A DNA stretch of 64,000 nt from Agrilactobacillus yilanensis (GTDB taxonomy: Bacteria; Bacillota; Bacilli; Lactobacillales; Lactobacillaceae): the NCBI RefSeq assembly GCF_003946725.1, contig NZ_RHOY01000006.1:62001-126000 (forward strand), read 5' to 3'. The stretch's first letter is position 1. Each line of letters opens with the position of its first letter. The position numbers and the translations under genes are program-made. Under the pieces are notes generated by a model, which saw only the letters and a program-made list of their open reading frames with translations, had not been told where the DNA came from and did not search any database. Positions 49,220 through 58,898 of this stretch are shown here, one piece after another.

Positions 49220-51669
49220 AGTTTCCCATAAAATATATCGAAGACAATTTAGTGTTTAATCGTGATGGCGAATGCTTCGCCTATTACGAACTCGTCCCCT
49301 ATAATTACTCTTTTCTCTCACCTGATCAAAAAGCGGAAGTCCACGAAAATTTCCGTCAGTTGATCTCACAAAACCGTGACGGTAAACTGCATCTCTTACA
49401 ACTTGCCACCGAATCCAGTATCAAAGACACGATGCGCCGTTCCAAAGCCACGGTCAAAGGAAATTTAAAAAGTATTGCCGATACGCATATTGACGGTCAA
49501 GCCGCCGCGTTGATCGACAATATTGGCGATAATCAAGTTGATTATCGTTTTTTTATTGGTTTTAAACTGCTGTTAAACGACCGCGAGTTATCCGCTAAAG
49601 GCGTTTGGCATGATATCATGCTTGGCATTCAGGATTTTCTTCATGAATTCAATGAAAAATACACCGGTGACTTCATGGTCATGAACAACAGCGAAGTTGA
49701 TCGTTTTCGTAAAGTCGCCCGCTTCCTTGCCGATAAAGTCAGTCGCCGGTTTAAAATTCGACCGTTGATTAAAGATGACTTTGGTTACTTGTTAGAACAT
49801 CTTTACGGTATGTCAGGGCAAGATTATGAAGACTACCAATACCACCTGCCACGACAAAAAAATGAACAAGATACGGTAATCAAAAAATATGACTTGATCA
49901 AGCCAACGCGTTCGTTGATTGAACAAAAGCAGCGTTACTTGATCATCACCCACGGTTTCACCGAATCCTATGTCACCTATATGGCCTTATCCGATATTGT
50001 TGGTGAATTAGATTTTCCCGGTAGTGAGATTTTCTACTTCCAGCAACAACAATTCGATTTTCCCATTGATACCTCACTGAATGTGGAAATTGTGACTAAC
50101 AAAAAGGCACTAACTAAGGTGCGTAACAAAAAGAAAGAATTGAAAGATTTAGATAACCACGCCTATGAATCTAATAACGAAACCACTCGCGGTGTCGCCG
50201 ATGCCCTTGATTCCGTTGACGACTTGGAGGCTGAGCTTGATCAAACTAAAGACGCGATGTACAAAATTTCCTATGTCATTCGCGTCAGTGGAAAAAGCTA
50301 CGATGAAATGAAAAAGCGCGCTGATCAAGTCCTCGATTTCTATGATTCATTGAATATTAAATTGGTTCGCCCGTTCGGCGATATGCTGGGGCTACACAGC
50401 GAGTTCATGCCCGCTTCAAAGCGCTACATGAATGACTACATTCAATACGTGACTAGTGATTTCATTGCCTCATTAGGCTTTGGTGCTACTCAAGCTTTAG
50501 GAGAACGCGAAGGAATTTATGTGGGCTACAACGTGGATACCGGCCGCAATGTTTTCATCAAACCTGACTTAGCCGCGCAAGGCTTAAAGGGAACAGTGAC
50601 CAATGCTCTTTCGGCCGCTTTCCTTGGTTCACTTGGCGGTGGTAAATCATTTTCTAATAACTTACTCGTTTACTACGCCGTACTCTATGGCGCACAAGCT
50701 TTGATACTTGATCCAAAATCGGAACGAACTGATTGGGCGAAAAATTTAGACTTCATGCAAGACGATATTAACATCGTTAACCTGACCAGCGAAGAAGCGA
50801 ATCGCGGTTTACTTGATCCTTATATCATTCTCAGTAATCCAAAAGATTCTGAAAGTCTGGCGGTCGATACACTCACCTTTTTAACGGGAATCTCTAGTCG
50901 TGATGCCGAACGGTTTCCGACTTTACGTAAAGCGATTCGCAACGTCACCCTTGATCCGCAACCCGGATTATTGAAAGTGATCACTGAACTGCGCCGCGAA
51001 GGGACCCCGATTGCCAACAATATCGCTGATCATATTGAATCGTTCACCGATTATGATTTTGCCGCCTTACTCTTTTCAGATGGCTCCACTCGCCGTTCGA
51101 TCGCCTTGGACCGCAAAATCAATATCATTCAAATTGCCGATTTGGTCCTGCCTGATGCGGACAAAACGCAAGATGAATACATCACCGCGGAAATGTTATC
51201 CGTCGCCATGTTGATGATCATCTCGACTTTCGCCATCGACTTTATCCATGCCGATCGTTCGCAATTTAAAATTGTCGATCTCGATGAAGCTTGGGCATTT
51301 TTGAATGTAGCGCAAGGTAAAGCTCTTTCTATGAAGTTGATCCGTGAAGGCCGTTCAATGAATGCTGGGGTTTATCTAGTCACGCAAAACGCTAATGATC
51401 TTCTAGACGAAAAGATGAAAAATAATATCGGTATGAAATTTGCCTTTCGTTCGACCGATATTAATGAAATCAAAAACACCCTCACTTTCTTTGGGCTTGA
51501 TGCCGAAGATGAAAGTAATCAACACCGCCTACGTTCACTGGATAATGGTGAATGCTTATTTCAAGATATTTGGGGCCACGTCGGTGTCCTACACTTTGAT
51601 TATATCTTTGAACATCTATACAAGGCCTTCGACACTCGCCCACCAGCGCAGATAACTGGAGGTGAGTAA
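49216..51669 (+). CDS. tcpF: VirB4-like conjugation ATPase (TcpF/ConE)
   Basis: An 817-residue cytosolic ATPase: Walker A LGGGKSF (about residues 472-478), Walker B DLDEAWAF (about 688-695), and the C-terminal signature LVTQNANDLLD. N-terminal half is the VirB4 membrane-associated part. It corresponds to Tn916 Orf16 and ICEBs1 ConE and powers the mating channel. The GTG start at 49216 overlaps the tcpE stop; GGAGG lies 8 bases before it. Confidence 0.95.
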   Translation: MKFPIKYIEDNLVFNRDGECFAYYELVPYNYSFLSPDQKAEVHENFRQLISQNRDGKLHLLQLATESSIKDTMRRSKATVKGNLKSIADTHIDGQAAALIDNIGDNQVDYRFFIGFKLLLNDRELSAKGVWHDIMLGIQDFLHEFNEKYTGDFMVMNNSEVDRFRKVARFLADKVSRRFKIRPLIKDDFGYLLEHLYGMSGQDYEDYQYHLPRQKNEQDTVIKKYDLIKPTRSLIEQKQRYLIITHGFTESYVTYMALSDIVGELDFPGSEIFYFQQQQFDFPIDTSLNVEIVTNKKALTKVRNKKKELKDLDNHAYESNNETTRGVADALDSVDDLEAELDQTKDAMYKISYVIRVSGKSYDEMKKRADQVLDFYDSLNIKLVRPFGDMLGLHSEFMPASKRYMNDYIQYVTSDFIASLGFGATQALGEREGIYVGYNVDTGRNVFIKPDLAAQGLKGTVTNALSAAFLGSLGGGKSFSNNLLVYYAVLYGAQALILDPKSERTDWAKNLDFMQDDINIVNLTSEEANRGLLDPYIILSNPKDSESLAVDTLTFLTGISSRDAERFPTLRKAIRNVTLDPQPGLLKVITELRREGTPIANNIADHIESFTDYDFAALLFSDGSTRRSIALDRKINIIQIADLVLPDADKTQDEYITAEMLSVAMLMIISTFAIDFIHADRSQFKIVDLDEAWAFLNVAQGKALSMKLIREGRSMNAGVYLVTQNANDLLDEKMKNNIGMKFAFRSTDINEIKNTLTFFGLDAEDESNQHRLRSLDNGECLFQDIWGHVGVLHFDYIFEHLYKAFDTRPPAQITGGE

Positions 51670-53712
51670 ATGTCGGTACGTAAAAAACGACTTTTATTAC
51701 TGATCGGCTTTGTGCTAGTCGTGGTGCTAGTGAGTGCTACTTCTCTCCAAAGTGTCCACGCAGCAGGCCTAGTCGATGAAACCGTCAATAATAAACACGA
51801 ATTTTCCAAATATCCAGTCAATAACTATCAACTAGATTATTTCGTCGATTCATCATGGGATTGGTTGCCATGGAACTGGGGTGACGGCATTGGCAAGTCG
51901 GTCATGTACGCTATTTATGCTATCACCAATTTTCTGTGGCTGATCTCCGTCTACCTCTCCTACGCCACGGGTTACCTGATTCAACAAGCTTACTCACTAG
52001 ATTTCATCAAAGATACCACCGATGCCATTGGTAAAAACATGCAACTACTCGCCGGGGTTTCTAAAAACGGCTTTAGCGCTGACGGCTTTTATCCCGGTAT
52101 GCTTTTGTTGCTGATATTAGTGCTTGGCGTGTATGTCGCCTATACTGGCCTGATCAAACGTGAATCCTCCAAAGCCATCTCAGCGGTAGCCAATTTTATC
52201 GTGATTTTTATTCTGTCGGCAAGCTTCATTGCCTACTCACCCGACTATATTGGCAAGATCAACCAATTTTCCGCCGATATGAGTACCTCAGCTTTAAACA
52301 CTGGTTCTAAAATGATCATGCAAAATAAACAGTCCACCTCAAAAAACGGGGTTGATGCGATTCGTGAAACGTTATTCAACATTCAAGTCAAACAGCCGTG
52401 GACGTTATTACAGTTTGGCGATTCTAATCTCAAGGAGGTTGGCGAGGATCGCGTCAACAAACTGGTCAAAACTGATCCGTTCAAGAACAAAGGTAAAGAT
52501 CGAACAGAGATCGTCAAGGCTGAAATTGAAGATAAAGAAAACGACAATCTATCAGCGGTCAAAACGATTCAACGTTTAGGTGTGACCACCTTTGTGTGTA
52601 TCTTCGATATCGCAATCACCATTTTTGTCTTCTTTCTCACAGCGATGATGTTATTTAGTCAAATCCTCTTTATTATTTACGCCATTTTCTTACCGATCAG
52701 TTGTCTCTTAGCCATGATCCCAGGATTTAACGGCTTAATGAAAACGGCTGTTTTGCGGCTATTCAATACGATCATGATGCGTGCTGGCGTCACTATTGTC
52801 CTAACATTGACGTTCTGCCTTTCCACCATGATCTATGGGTTATCGACCACCACCCCATTCTTTCTGGTCGCCTTTCTCCAAATCGTCATCTTTGCCGGCA
52901 TCTGGATGAAGCTCGGCGATTTAATGGGCATGATGCAGCTTAAAAGTTCTGACTCCCAAGCTGGTGCTAGTCGCTTGCGCCGCAGTAGTAGCCGTTTGAT
53001 CCGGCAGGTCATGGGCAACGCCGCAATGGGTGGTATGCTCGCACGCGGTTTAAAACCACGTCCACAGCCGCAGACTGAAACTGGTACTGATGCAACCGGT
53101 AAAGGTAATTCAAAACGACCACAGCCCAATAAACGCGATGCCACCACTAGCAAGATGACCCGTGCTGGTAAAAAAGTGGGTGCTGCATTAGATACCAAAA
53201 AGAAAATGGCCGCAACTGCGAAACACACCAAAGAACAGTTAAAGGATCTGCCAACCAATACAAAATATGGGTTACATCAAGGTAAAGAAACGGCTAAAAA
53301 AGGTATTGGTGATTTCAAAAATGGGTTGAAAAATCAGCGTCAAGACAATCAATCAGAACGCGAACTGGCCGCTAAAAAACGTCGGGAAGAAATGCAACGG
53401 CGTAAATTAGTGGTTGATCCGCCAAAGAATCCACGGCAACCGTCTAATTCTGATCCGATCAAGAAAAAGTCGGCAGTTTCTCCAGTCACGCAACCAAAGC
53501 CACGCGATCCCAGTACCACTAAACTACCACATACTAAAACACCAATAGAAAAGCCAACATCACGGCCCAAACAATCATTCACGACTGCACCCAAAACTGG
53601 TGAGAAACGGCAATTCAAACCGACAACTGACAAGCCACTGAATCTCGTTGTCAATAAAACAACCATGCACCGTAAATTGCTGGTCAAGCCAAGGCAAAAA
53701 CATGATGAATAA
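51670..53712 (+). CDS. tcpH: VirB6-like channel protein (TcpH/ConG)
   Basis: A 680-residue protein. An N-terminal signal anchor is followed by several membrane segments (about residues 75-105, 150-185, 290-395), then a basic, Pro/Lys/Gln-rich cytosolic tail of about 230 residues (KKRREEMQRRKLV, PKNPRQPSNSDP). It corresponds to Tn916 Orf15 and ICEBs1 ConG. The ATG immediately follows the ATPase stop, and GGAGGTG is upstream. The long tail is intrinsically disordered in appearance. Confidence 0.9.
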   Translation: MSVRKKRLLLLIGFVLVVVLVSATSLQSVHAAGLVDETVNNKHEFSKYPVNNYQLDYFVDSSWDWLPWNWGDGIGKSVMYAIYAITNFLWLISVYLSYATGYLIQQAYSLDFIKDTTDAIGKNMQLLAGVSKNGFSADGFYPGMLLLLILVLGVYVAYTGLIKRESSKAISAVANFIVIFILSASFIAYSPDYIGKINQFSADMSTSALNTGSKMIMQNKQSTSKNGVDAIRETLFNIQVKQPWTLLQFGDSNLKEVGEDRVNKLVKTDPFKNKGKDRTEIVKAEIEDKENDNLSAVKTIQRLGVTTFVCIFDIAITIFVFFLTAMMLFSQILFIIYAIFLPISCLLAMIPGFNGLMKTAVLRLFNTIMMRAGVTIVLTLTFCLSTMIYGLSTTTPFFLVAFLQIVIFAGIWMKLGDLMGMMQLKSSDSQAGASRLRRSSSRLIRQVMGNAAMGGMLARGLKPRPQPQTETGTDATGKGNSKRPQPNKRDATTSKMTRAGKKVGAALDTKKKMAATAKHTKEQLKDLPTNTKYGLHQGKETAKKGIGDFKNGLKNQRQDNQSERELAAKKRREEMQRRKLVVDPPKNPRQPSNSDPIKKKSAVSPVTQPKPRDPSTTKLPHTKTPIEKPTSRPKQSFTTAPKTGEKRQFKPTTDKPLNLVVNKTTMHRKLLVKPRQKHDE

Positions 53713-54700
53713 GAAATGGTTAGGCCTAGCCGTTTTGCCGATCATACTCATTAGCTTGTTGTTCTTTTCAGTGGCAATGACAGCTGATGACGATGATAGT
53801 AGCGATTCTACTGAGTTAGTGGTTGATTCGATGAACCTTTCCGCAGAAGTACTCAAGTACAAAAGTACCGTTGAAAAATATTGCAAGGAGTTTGGTATTC
53901 CTGATCAAGTAACCGTGATTCTCGCGATTATGCAAGTTGAATCTGGCGGTAAAGGTAGCGATGTCATGCAGTCTAGTGAATCACTGGGCCAAGCTCCCAG
54001 TAGTTTATCGCCGGATGCTTCGATCAAACAAGGCGTGAAATACTTTGCTAGTTTAATCAAATCCATGAAAACAACCAAAACTGATTTAAATACAGCTATT
54101 CAAAGTTACAACTTCGGTGGCGCTTTTATTAATTATGTGGCTACGCATGGTAAGAAATATTCGCTACAAATAGCCAGTGATTTCGCTAAAGAAAAGGCCG
54201 GCGGCAAAAAAGTCACTTACACCAATCCAGTTTCTGATGAAGGTTGGCGCTACGCTTATGGCAATATGTTCTATGTAAGTTTAGTCAGCCAATATCTTAG
54301 CCCGACTGTGGCTAACTTCAGTGATAAAACGGTCAAAGCCATAATGACCGAAGCACTTAAATACCAAGGCACGCCCTATGTTTTTGGCGGCTCAACGCCA
54401 ACCACAGGTTTTGATTGTTCTGGGTTAACCAGTTGGGCTTACGCCAAGGCTGGTATTAAGCTCCCGCGTACCGCCCAAGCGCAATATAATGTGACCCAAC
54501 ATATCAGTATCAAAAACTCCAAGGCCGGTGACTTAGTATTTTTCAAAGGCACTTACGCAACTTCAGATTACATTACCCACGTTGGCATCTATGTCGGTAA
54601 TATGCGCATGTATAATGCTGGCGATCCCCTTGGCTACGCTAACTTAAATACCGCCTACTGGCAAGCACACCTTGTTGGTGCTGGTCGCATCAAGAAATGA
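53702..54700 (+). CDS. Transfer-associated lysozyme/NlpC-P60 cell-wall hydrolase
   Basis: A 332-residue two-domain enzyme like Tn916 Orf14 and ICEBs1 CwlT. After a membrane anchor (MMNKKWLGLAVLPIILIS), a lysozyme-like goose-type domain (residues about 60-180) has EFGIPDQVTVILAIMQVESGG with its catalytic Glu. The C-terminal NlpC/P60 domain has Cys in GFDCSGLTSWAY and His in ITHVGIYVG. It opens the donor cell wall at the mating channel. The start at 53702 overlaps the tcpH end by 11 bp. Confidence 0.92.
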   Translation: MMNKKWLGLAVLPIILISLLFFSVAMTADDDDSSDSTELVVDSMNLSAEVLKYKSTVEKYCKEFGIPDQVTVILAIMQVESGGKGSDVMQSSESLGQAPSSLSPDASIKQGVKYFASLIKSMKTTKTDLNTAIQSYNFGGAFINYVATHGKKYSLQIASDFAKEKAGGKKVTYTNPVSDEGWRYAYGNMFYVSLVSQYLSPTVANFSDKTVKAIMTEALKYQGTPYVFGGSTPTTGFDCSGLTSWAYAKAGIKLPRTAQAQYNVTQHISIKNSKAGDLVFFKGTYATSDYITHVGIYVGNMRMYNAGDPLGYANLNTAYWQAHLVGAGRIKK

Positions 54701-54711
54701 GGTGATTATCC

Positions 54712-55308
54712 ATGACCTTAAGTGAGAACGGCTATAGCTACGACCACTGGATGGACCTGTTAACTAACGCTATTGATCATACTTTGGTTGAAAGTCGGAT
54801 TGATTTGAATTACGGCGATAATCGCTTATTACGTAACAAACAACTCGATCACGCTTCAGCCGAATGGGAACGCATCAAGTTTTTTGAACAACATGAACCG
54901 AATGTTAATGATCTAGTCAAAGCGATTGATTACTTTGTCGCCGAACTGCCGCAATTTGAATTTGGTAAACGTCGTGAGTTCCGTTTAGCTTTAGAACATG
55001 AACAAAACGTCAAAGAGTGGTTAGGCAATACTAAGTTTCGTGAGGAAGACCGCCAATACATTTTAGATCGAGAACTACACCTTGCCGAAGAATTTTTCAC
55101 CAACGATGACAAATACGATCTTTATAGTGAACTAGACTATCGCGGCTACACCCAAGTCCGTCTACGCCAGTTATTTGACCGCTTTCGCAATGACTATCCC
55201 AAATTTTATCAGTGTTATGAACTGGACCACAACTATCAAAAAAATAATCACCTTGCCATCTTGCAACAAAATAGTGTAGCTAATCTCGCCACTAAACTTA
55301 AATGGTAA
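54712..55308 (+). CDS. Conjugation-region hypothetical protein, 198 residues
   Basis: A charged, largely helical cytosolic protein: MTLSENGYSYDHWMDLLTNA, EWERIKFFEQHEPNVNDLV, TKLKW at the end. No membrane segment or known motif. GAGGTGATT precedes the ATG. Its position between the hydrolase and tcpC is taken by small accessory genes in related elements; no function can be given. Confidence 0.75.
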   Translation: MTLSENGYSYDHWMDLLTNAIDHTLVESRIDLNYGDNRLLRNKQLDHASAEWERIKFFEQHEPNVNDLVKAIDYFVAELPQFEFGKRREFRLALEHEQNVKEWLGNTKFREEDRQYILDRELHLAEEFFTNDDKYDLYSELDYRGYTQVRLRQLFDRFRNDYPKFYQCYELDHNYQKNNHLAILQQNSVANLATKLKW

Positions 55309-55334
55309 ATCTGATCCACAAGGAGGAACAATCC

Positions 55335-56609
55335 ATGGCCCGTCAAGATTATGAAGACTACGACTATGAGTACGACGACTACGAAGATCCCCGTGATCAT
55401 CGCTATGCGGAACGCCCGCGACCACAGTATCATGAAGATTATGAGGATCGACCACCGCAGCGAATACAGGAACGGGACGAACGCAACTATCGCCGACCAC
55501 CAGATGATTATCGCGATGAGCGTTACCCACCCCACGACTTTGAACAACAACGTGAACCACGGTCATCCTATGATCGAGAAAGTGAACACGATCTACAGTA
55601 TGAATACAACGAACGTCCAGCCAAGCATCAGATCGCTTCACATAAGAAAGCCCGTCCCAAGCGGCCGCGTAAAAAAGTCAAACGACAACGACCACCAAAG
55701 CGCCAACCAAAACCGATGAAAGAAAAAAAAACCCGCAAGTTAAAACAACCTCGCGTTGGCATCCGGCGAAAAACTACTTGGTTCTGTTGGTTGATCTTGA
55801 TCGCTAGTGTGAGTTTTGGCGTGTACAAGAATTTCACTGCCATCAATAAACACACAGTCCATGAACGTGAAGTAGTGAAAGTTAAGTTGACTGATACCAA
55901 CGCGATTGAAGCATTCATCACCGACTTTGCCAAAGTCTATTACACATGGGAACCTAACCAGGAAAAATTAGAAAACCGACAAAAAGATCTTAGTAAATTT
56001 ATGTTAAATGGATTGGTGACCCTGAATGCCGATGCTTTGCGTTCAGATATTCCGACAACTTCCACTGTGTCTGATATTCGAATTTGGAAAGTTGAGGCTA
56101 AAAAGAATCAAGTCAATGAAGTCTTATTCACCGTTAATCAGCAGATCAAAAACAGTCAAAAAGAAGACGCCGCAAAAGCAATCGAGTCCACCTACTCATT
56201 GAATGTTATGAAAAATAAAGATGGTGACATGGTGATTGTGACTAATCCAACGATTGCGGCAGCTCCGTCTAAGGCCAAAGCAACAGAAAAACAGCTTCAA
56301 ACAGATAGTTCAATTGATGCCGAAACCACCAGTAGCATCACTAAATTTCTAACGACTTTCTTCACCCTTTATCCTAGCGGCACCACCAATGAACTGAAAT
56401 ATTATGTCGATGGAGGGACAAAACCACTAAATAAAGACTACCGTTTTGCGGAACTGGTCAATCCCACCTTCCATCGTCAAGGCGACAACATTCGAGTTGA
56501 CGCGACCGTCAAGTTCCTCGATAGTGAAACCGATATGACCCAATATTCACAGTACTCTCTTATTTTAGAAAAAGCAGGTTCAAACTGGACAATTAAGTCT
56601 GGTTTATAG
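55335..56609 (+). CDS. tcpC: TcpC-like conjugation protein with long charged N-terminus
   Basis: A 424-residue protein corresponding to Tn916 Orf13/ICEBs1 ConB (TcpC family). Unusually, the first 145 residues form an intrinsically disordered tail: Asp/Glu/Tyr/Arg-rich (YEDYDYEYDDYEDPRD), then Lys/Arg-rich (KKARPKRPRKKVKRQRPPKR). A membrane helix (WFCWLILIASVSFGVY) follows, then two extracellular NTF2-like domains; the last one holds NELKYYVDGGTKP. AAGGAGGAA precedes the ATG. The last domain is the piece fused in the chimera at 27929. Confidence 0.9.
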   Translation: MARQDYEDYDYEYDDYEDPRDHRYAERPRPQYHEDYEDRPPQRIQERDERNYRRPPDDYRDERYPPHDFEQQREPRSSYDRESEHDLQYEYNERPAKHQIASHKKARPKRPRKKVKRQRPPKRQPKPMKEKKTRKLKQPRVGIRRKTTWFCWLILIASVSFGVYKNFTAINKHTVHEREVVKVKLTDTNAIEAFITDFAKVYYTWEPNQEKLENRQKDLSKFMLNGLVTLNADALRSDIPTTSTVSDIRIWKVEAKKNQVNEVLFTVNQQIKNSQKEDAAKAIESTYSLNVMKNKDGDMVIVTNPTIAAAPSKAKATEKQLQTDSSIDAETTSSITKFLTTFFTLYPSGTTNELKYYVDGGTKPLNKDYRFAELVNPTFHRQGDNIRVDATVKFLDSETDMTQYSQYSLILEKAGSNWTIKSGL

Positions 56610-56616
56610 TAAAAAC

Positions 56617-56640
56617 CACGGCGTTCAAATGAATGCCGTG
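56617..56640 (+). terminator. Hairpin after tcpC
   Basis: CACGGCGTTC, loop AAAT, GAATGCCGTG, without a long T-run. The 323-base gap 56610-56932 otherwise looks like an AT-rich cargo border; no gene seen. Confidence 0.55.
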
Positions 56641-56932
56641 AATACATAATATGCTTTAAATAACAATTAATTTATTTTATATTTACAGTCTTTAGTTGTC
56701 ATGATTACTTAGCATCGAGTTTATCGTCTTCTTCTGCTCATGTTGAATAAATATACTTGCGTAATGCCTGATATTGGTGATAAAATTCGTGTTCGTTTTT
56801 ATTCTCTTGCGGTGTTCAGTAATATCGGTTTGCGCTCTAGATTTTAATTATGAATAAACCCACTGCAACATAGAAATGACACACTTCTATTTTATACTTA
56901 TTCTAGAATCAAAAACGAAAGGAAGTGAAGTT

Positions 56933-57100
56933 ATGTCACAATGGATTCTAATAGCTCTTATTCTTTTAGCACATCCACTCATGATGCTATTTATGCATAA
57001 AGGTATGATGCATGGGAATTCTGGTAGTATGAATGGCTGCGGAAATCATACCCAACAAGATTCCAGCAACACTGAAAAACCACGTAAAAAAGTCAATTAG
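56933..57100 (+). CDS. Small Met/His-rich membrane protein
   Basis: A 55-residue protein: one membrane helix (MSQWILIALILLAHPLMMLFM) followed by HKGMMHGNSG and NGCGNHTQQD, rich in Met, His, with one Cys. Small proteins of this type occur in metal-resistance clusters of Gram-positive bacteria and may bind copper or silver. AAAGGAAG precedes the ATG. It is followed after 14 bp by the cupin-like gene. Role inferred from composition only. Confidence 0.6.
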   Translation: MSQWILIALILLAHPLMMLFMHKGMMHGNSGSMNGCGNHTQQDSSNTEKPRKKVN

Positions 57101-57114
57101 CTTGGAGGTATTAT

Positions 57115-57411
57115 ATGCAAATATTAACTGGCAGTCATGACAATGAAGTTCATGAACATCTTTATGAAAGTGGTCCAAGACGGATTGGTCATCGTAAATT
57201 AAAGAAAAATACCGTGACAAATAATGGCGAATTTCATCCAGTACCTGGAAATATAGTTCTTATTCCTTTGAAAGGAAAGGTAAAGTTAACCACACCAGAT
57301 CAGGAATATACTATTCAAAGCGGTCAAGTTGCTGTGTTAGAATCAACCGATAGTTTTTATTTAACCGCAATAAGTGATGTTGAATTTATCGGCGTAGTTG
57401 ACATCAAATAA
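57115..57411 (+). CDS. Cupin-like small protein
   Basis: A 98-residue beta-barrel protein: YESGPRRIGHRKLKKNTVTN, IVLIPLKGKVKLTTP, QSGQVAVLESTDSFYLTAI. The sequence order matches cupins, but the metal-binding His residues of classical cupins are sparse. GGAGGT precedes the ATG, and it follows the small membrane protein closely, so the two form one unit; the terminator at 57421 closes it. Confidence 0.65.
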   Translation: MQILTGSHDNEVHEHLYESGPRRIGHRKLKKNTVTNNGEFHPVPGNIVLIPLKGKVKLTTPDQEYTIQSGQVAVLESTDSFYLTAISDVEFIGVVDIK

Positions 57412-57420
57412 TTCAATTTT

Positions 57421-57448
57421 GAGTGCTTATCTCAAGCACTCCTTTTTT
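57421..57448 (+). terminator. Rho-independent terminator
   Basis: GAGTGCTT, loop, AAGCACTC then six T. Confidence 0.85.
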
Positions 57449-57520
57449 GTATATTTCTCCATATTTATTACACATTAAATTGTTTAAATGAAGTATATTG
57501 CATAATTGGAGGACATAAAG

Positions 57521-58657
57521 TTGAAATTAATGAAAAAAAATACACCTATTTTAGTTACAGCACTATCATTAACTGGTATTGTACTTTTCACAGGAAAACC
57601 AGCTGAGGCAGCTACAACTCAAGCTACAGTTTCCTATCAAATCGGTGCTACTACAGTTTGGAGTAGTCCAAGCTATTCTAGTAAGCCAATTAGTTATTTA
57701 GCTCCTAATTCAAAAGTTACCCTTGATGTTAAAAAAAGTGTTAACAAAGTAAACTGGTATCAATTAGCAGAAAATCAATGGGTACCAGAAACATATTTAA
57801 AAATGGCTCAGGAAACTACGGTTACACCCACGGCAACAGCCACAACCAAAACGGTAGTTGCAAACTTAAAAGATGCCGCAATCACTATTTGGACTGATTC
57901 AGCTGGTACTACGCCGACTGGAGAATACTTATCTTATGGTACTGCCATAACTATTCAAGGGCAGCAAGAAATAAATGGTGTGACTTGGTTCCGAATTGAT
58001 CAAGGATGGGTACCAGAAACATACTTAGCGTCTGATAACAATGGAACCCCTTACTATATTAATTCTCAAACAAAACAATTATCAGCTCCGCAACAAAGCG
58101 CTACTTCTGAAACAGTTAGTACCAATGATTCAAGCGATGATACGATTGCCCCCACTACAGCTGCACAAAGTTCAACTAGTTCAAATATTATGCAAACAAC
58201 TAAATCGGCTCTACCGCAAGAACAATCGGTCAACAATCAAAGTTCGGCTGCTGCTAATACAGGAGCACAAAAAACTACTAACACAAACGCTGCCTCACAA
58301 TCTACTATAGAAAATATTATTAATGCAGCAGAAGCACAAATTGGTGTTCCTTATGTGTGGGGTGGAAAAACACCAAGCGGATTCGATTGTTCTGGCCTAG
58401 TTGGCTATGCGTTTCGCCAAGCAGGGAAAGAAGTTGGCGGTTACACCGTTGCTCAGGAAAGTGCTGGTACTAAAGTTAGTCTAGATAATCTGCAACCAGG
58501 TGATATTCTTTTCTGGGGAGAACCTGGTGCCAGCTACCATGACGCTATTTATATTGGTAATAATCAATATATAGATTCACCAAAACCTAGTGATTCAGTT
58601 GGAATTCGCACGATCAATAGTTATTTTTCTCCCTCATTCGCAGTTCGTGTCTTTTAA
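57521..58657 (+). CDS. Secreted SH3-NlpC/P60 peptidoglycan hydrolase
   Basis: A 378-residue exported enzyme. The TTG at 57521 (MKLMKKNTPILV...) is chosen because GGAGG lies 8 bases before it. Signal peptide residues 1-32 end PAEAA. Two bacterial SH3-like repeats follow (VWSSPSYSSKPIS; IWTDSAGTTPTGE, each ending WVPETYL), then a Ser/Thr/Gln-rich linker of about 90 residues and a C-terminal NlpC/P60 domain with Cys in GFDCSGLVGYAF and His in YHDAIYIG. It cleaves peptide stems of the wall. Cargo of the element rather than part of the transfer genes. Confidence 0.88.
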   Translation: MKLMKKNTPILVTALSLTGIVLFTGKPAEAATTQATVSYQIGATTVWSSPSYSSKPISYLAPNSKVTLDVKKSVNKVNWYQLAENQWVPETYLKMAQETTVTPTATATTKTVVANLKDAAITIWTDSAGTTPTGEYLSYGTAITIQGQQEINGVTWFRIDQGWVPETYLASDNNGTPYYINSQTKQLSAPQQSATSETVSTNDSSDDTIAPTTAAQSSTSSNIMQTTKSALPQEQSVNNQSSAAANTGAQKTTNTNAASQSTIENIINAAEAQIGVPYVWGGKTPSGFDCSGLVGYAFRQAGKEVGGYTVAQESAGTKVSLDNLQPGDILFWGEPGASYHDAIYIGNNQYIDSPKPSDSVGIRTINSYFSPSFAVRVF

Positions 58658-58675
58658 TTATGTCGATAAATAAAA

Positions 58676-58868
58676 ATGTTTAAAAATCTAAAAAAACAAG
58701 TGCGTCCTTGGGATTATATAATTTTTCTCATATTATTAATAGTTTCCTTTATACCATTAGCCATATTTGGATATTCTCAAAAGCAACAATTGGCCGCAGC
58801 AGCCGATAATAATACTAAACCAATTATCTATGCTGAAATTTCTATTGATAAAAAAGTAATAAAAAAAA
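58676..58868 (+). pseudogene. NusG domain II protein, 5' part, interrupted by transposon
   Basis: Codes MFKNLKKQVRPWDYIIFLIL..., a membrane anchor, then YAEISIDKKVIKK, the start of an extracellular NusG-II (DUF, barrel) domain. At 58869 the ISL3-type unit begins. Removing the insert with one target copy restores an exact reading frame into 62735-62993 (VIKKIKLSKKTPHKLF...). The gene would be about 150 residues long. Confidence 0.85.
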
Positions 58869-58890
58869 GGGTATTCGGATTTTATGGTGG
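58869..58890. repeat. Left terminal inverted repeat of the mer transposon
   Basis: Starts GGGTATTCGGA. Preceded by the 8-A target duplication. Confidence 0.85.
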
Positions 58891-58898
58891 AAAAGGGC

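Noticed and set aside
52833-53687. Cys/Gly-rich minus-strand frames opposite tcpH
   Set aside because: Their composition is the reverse complement of the Lys/Pro/Gln-rich tail; no start signals.
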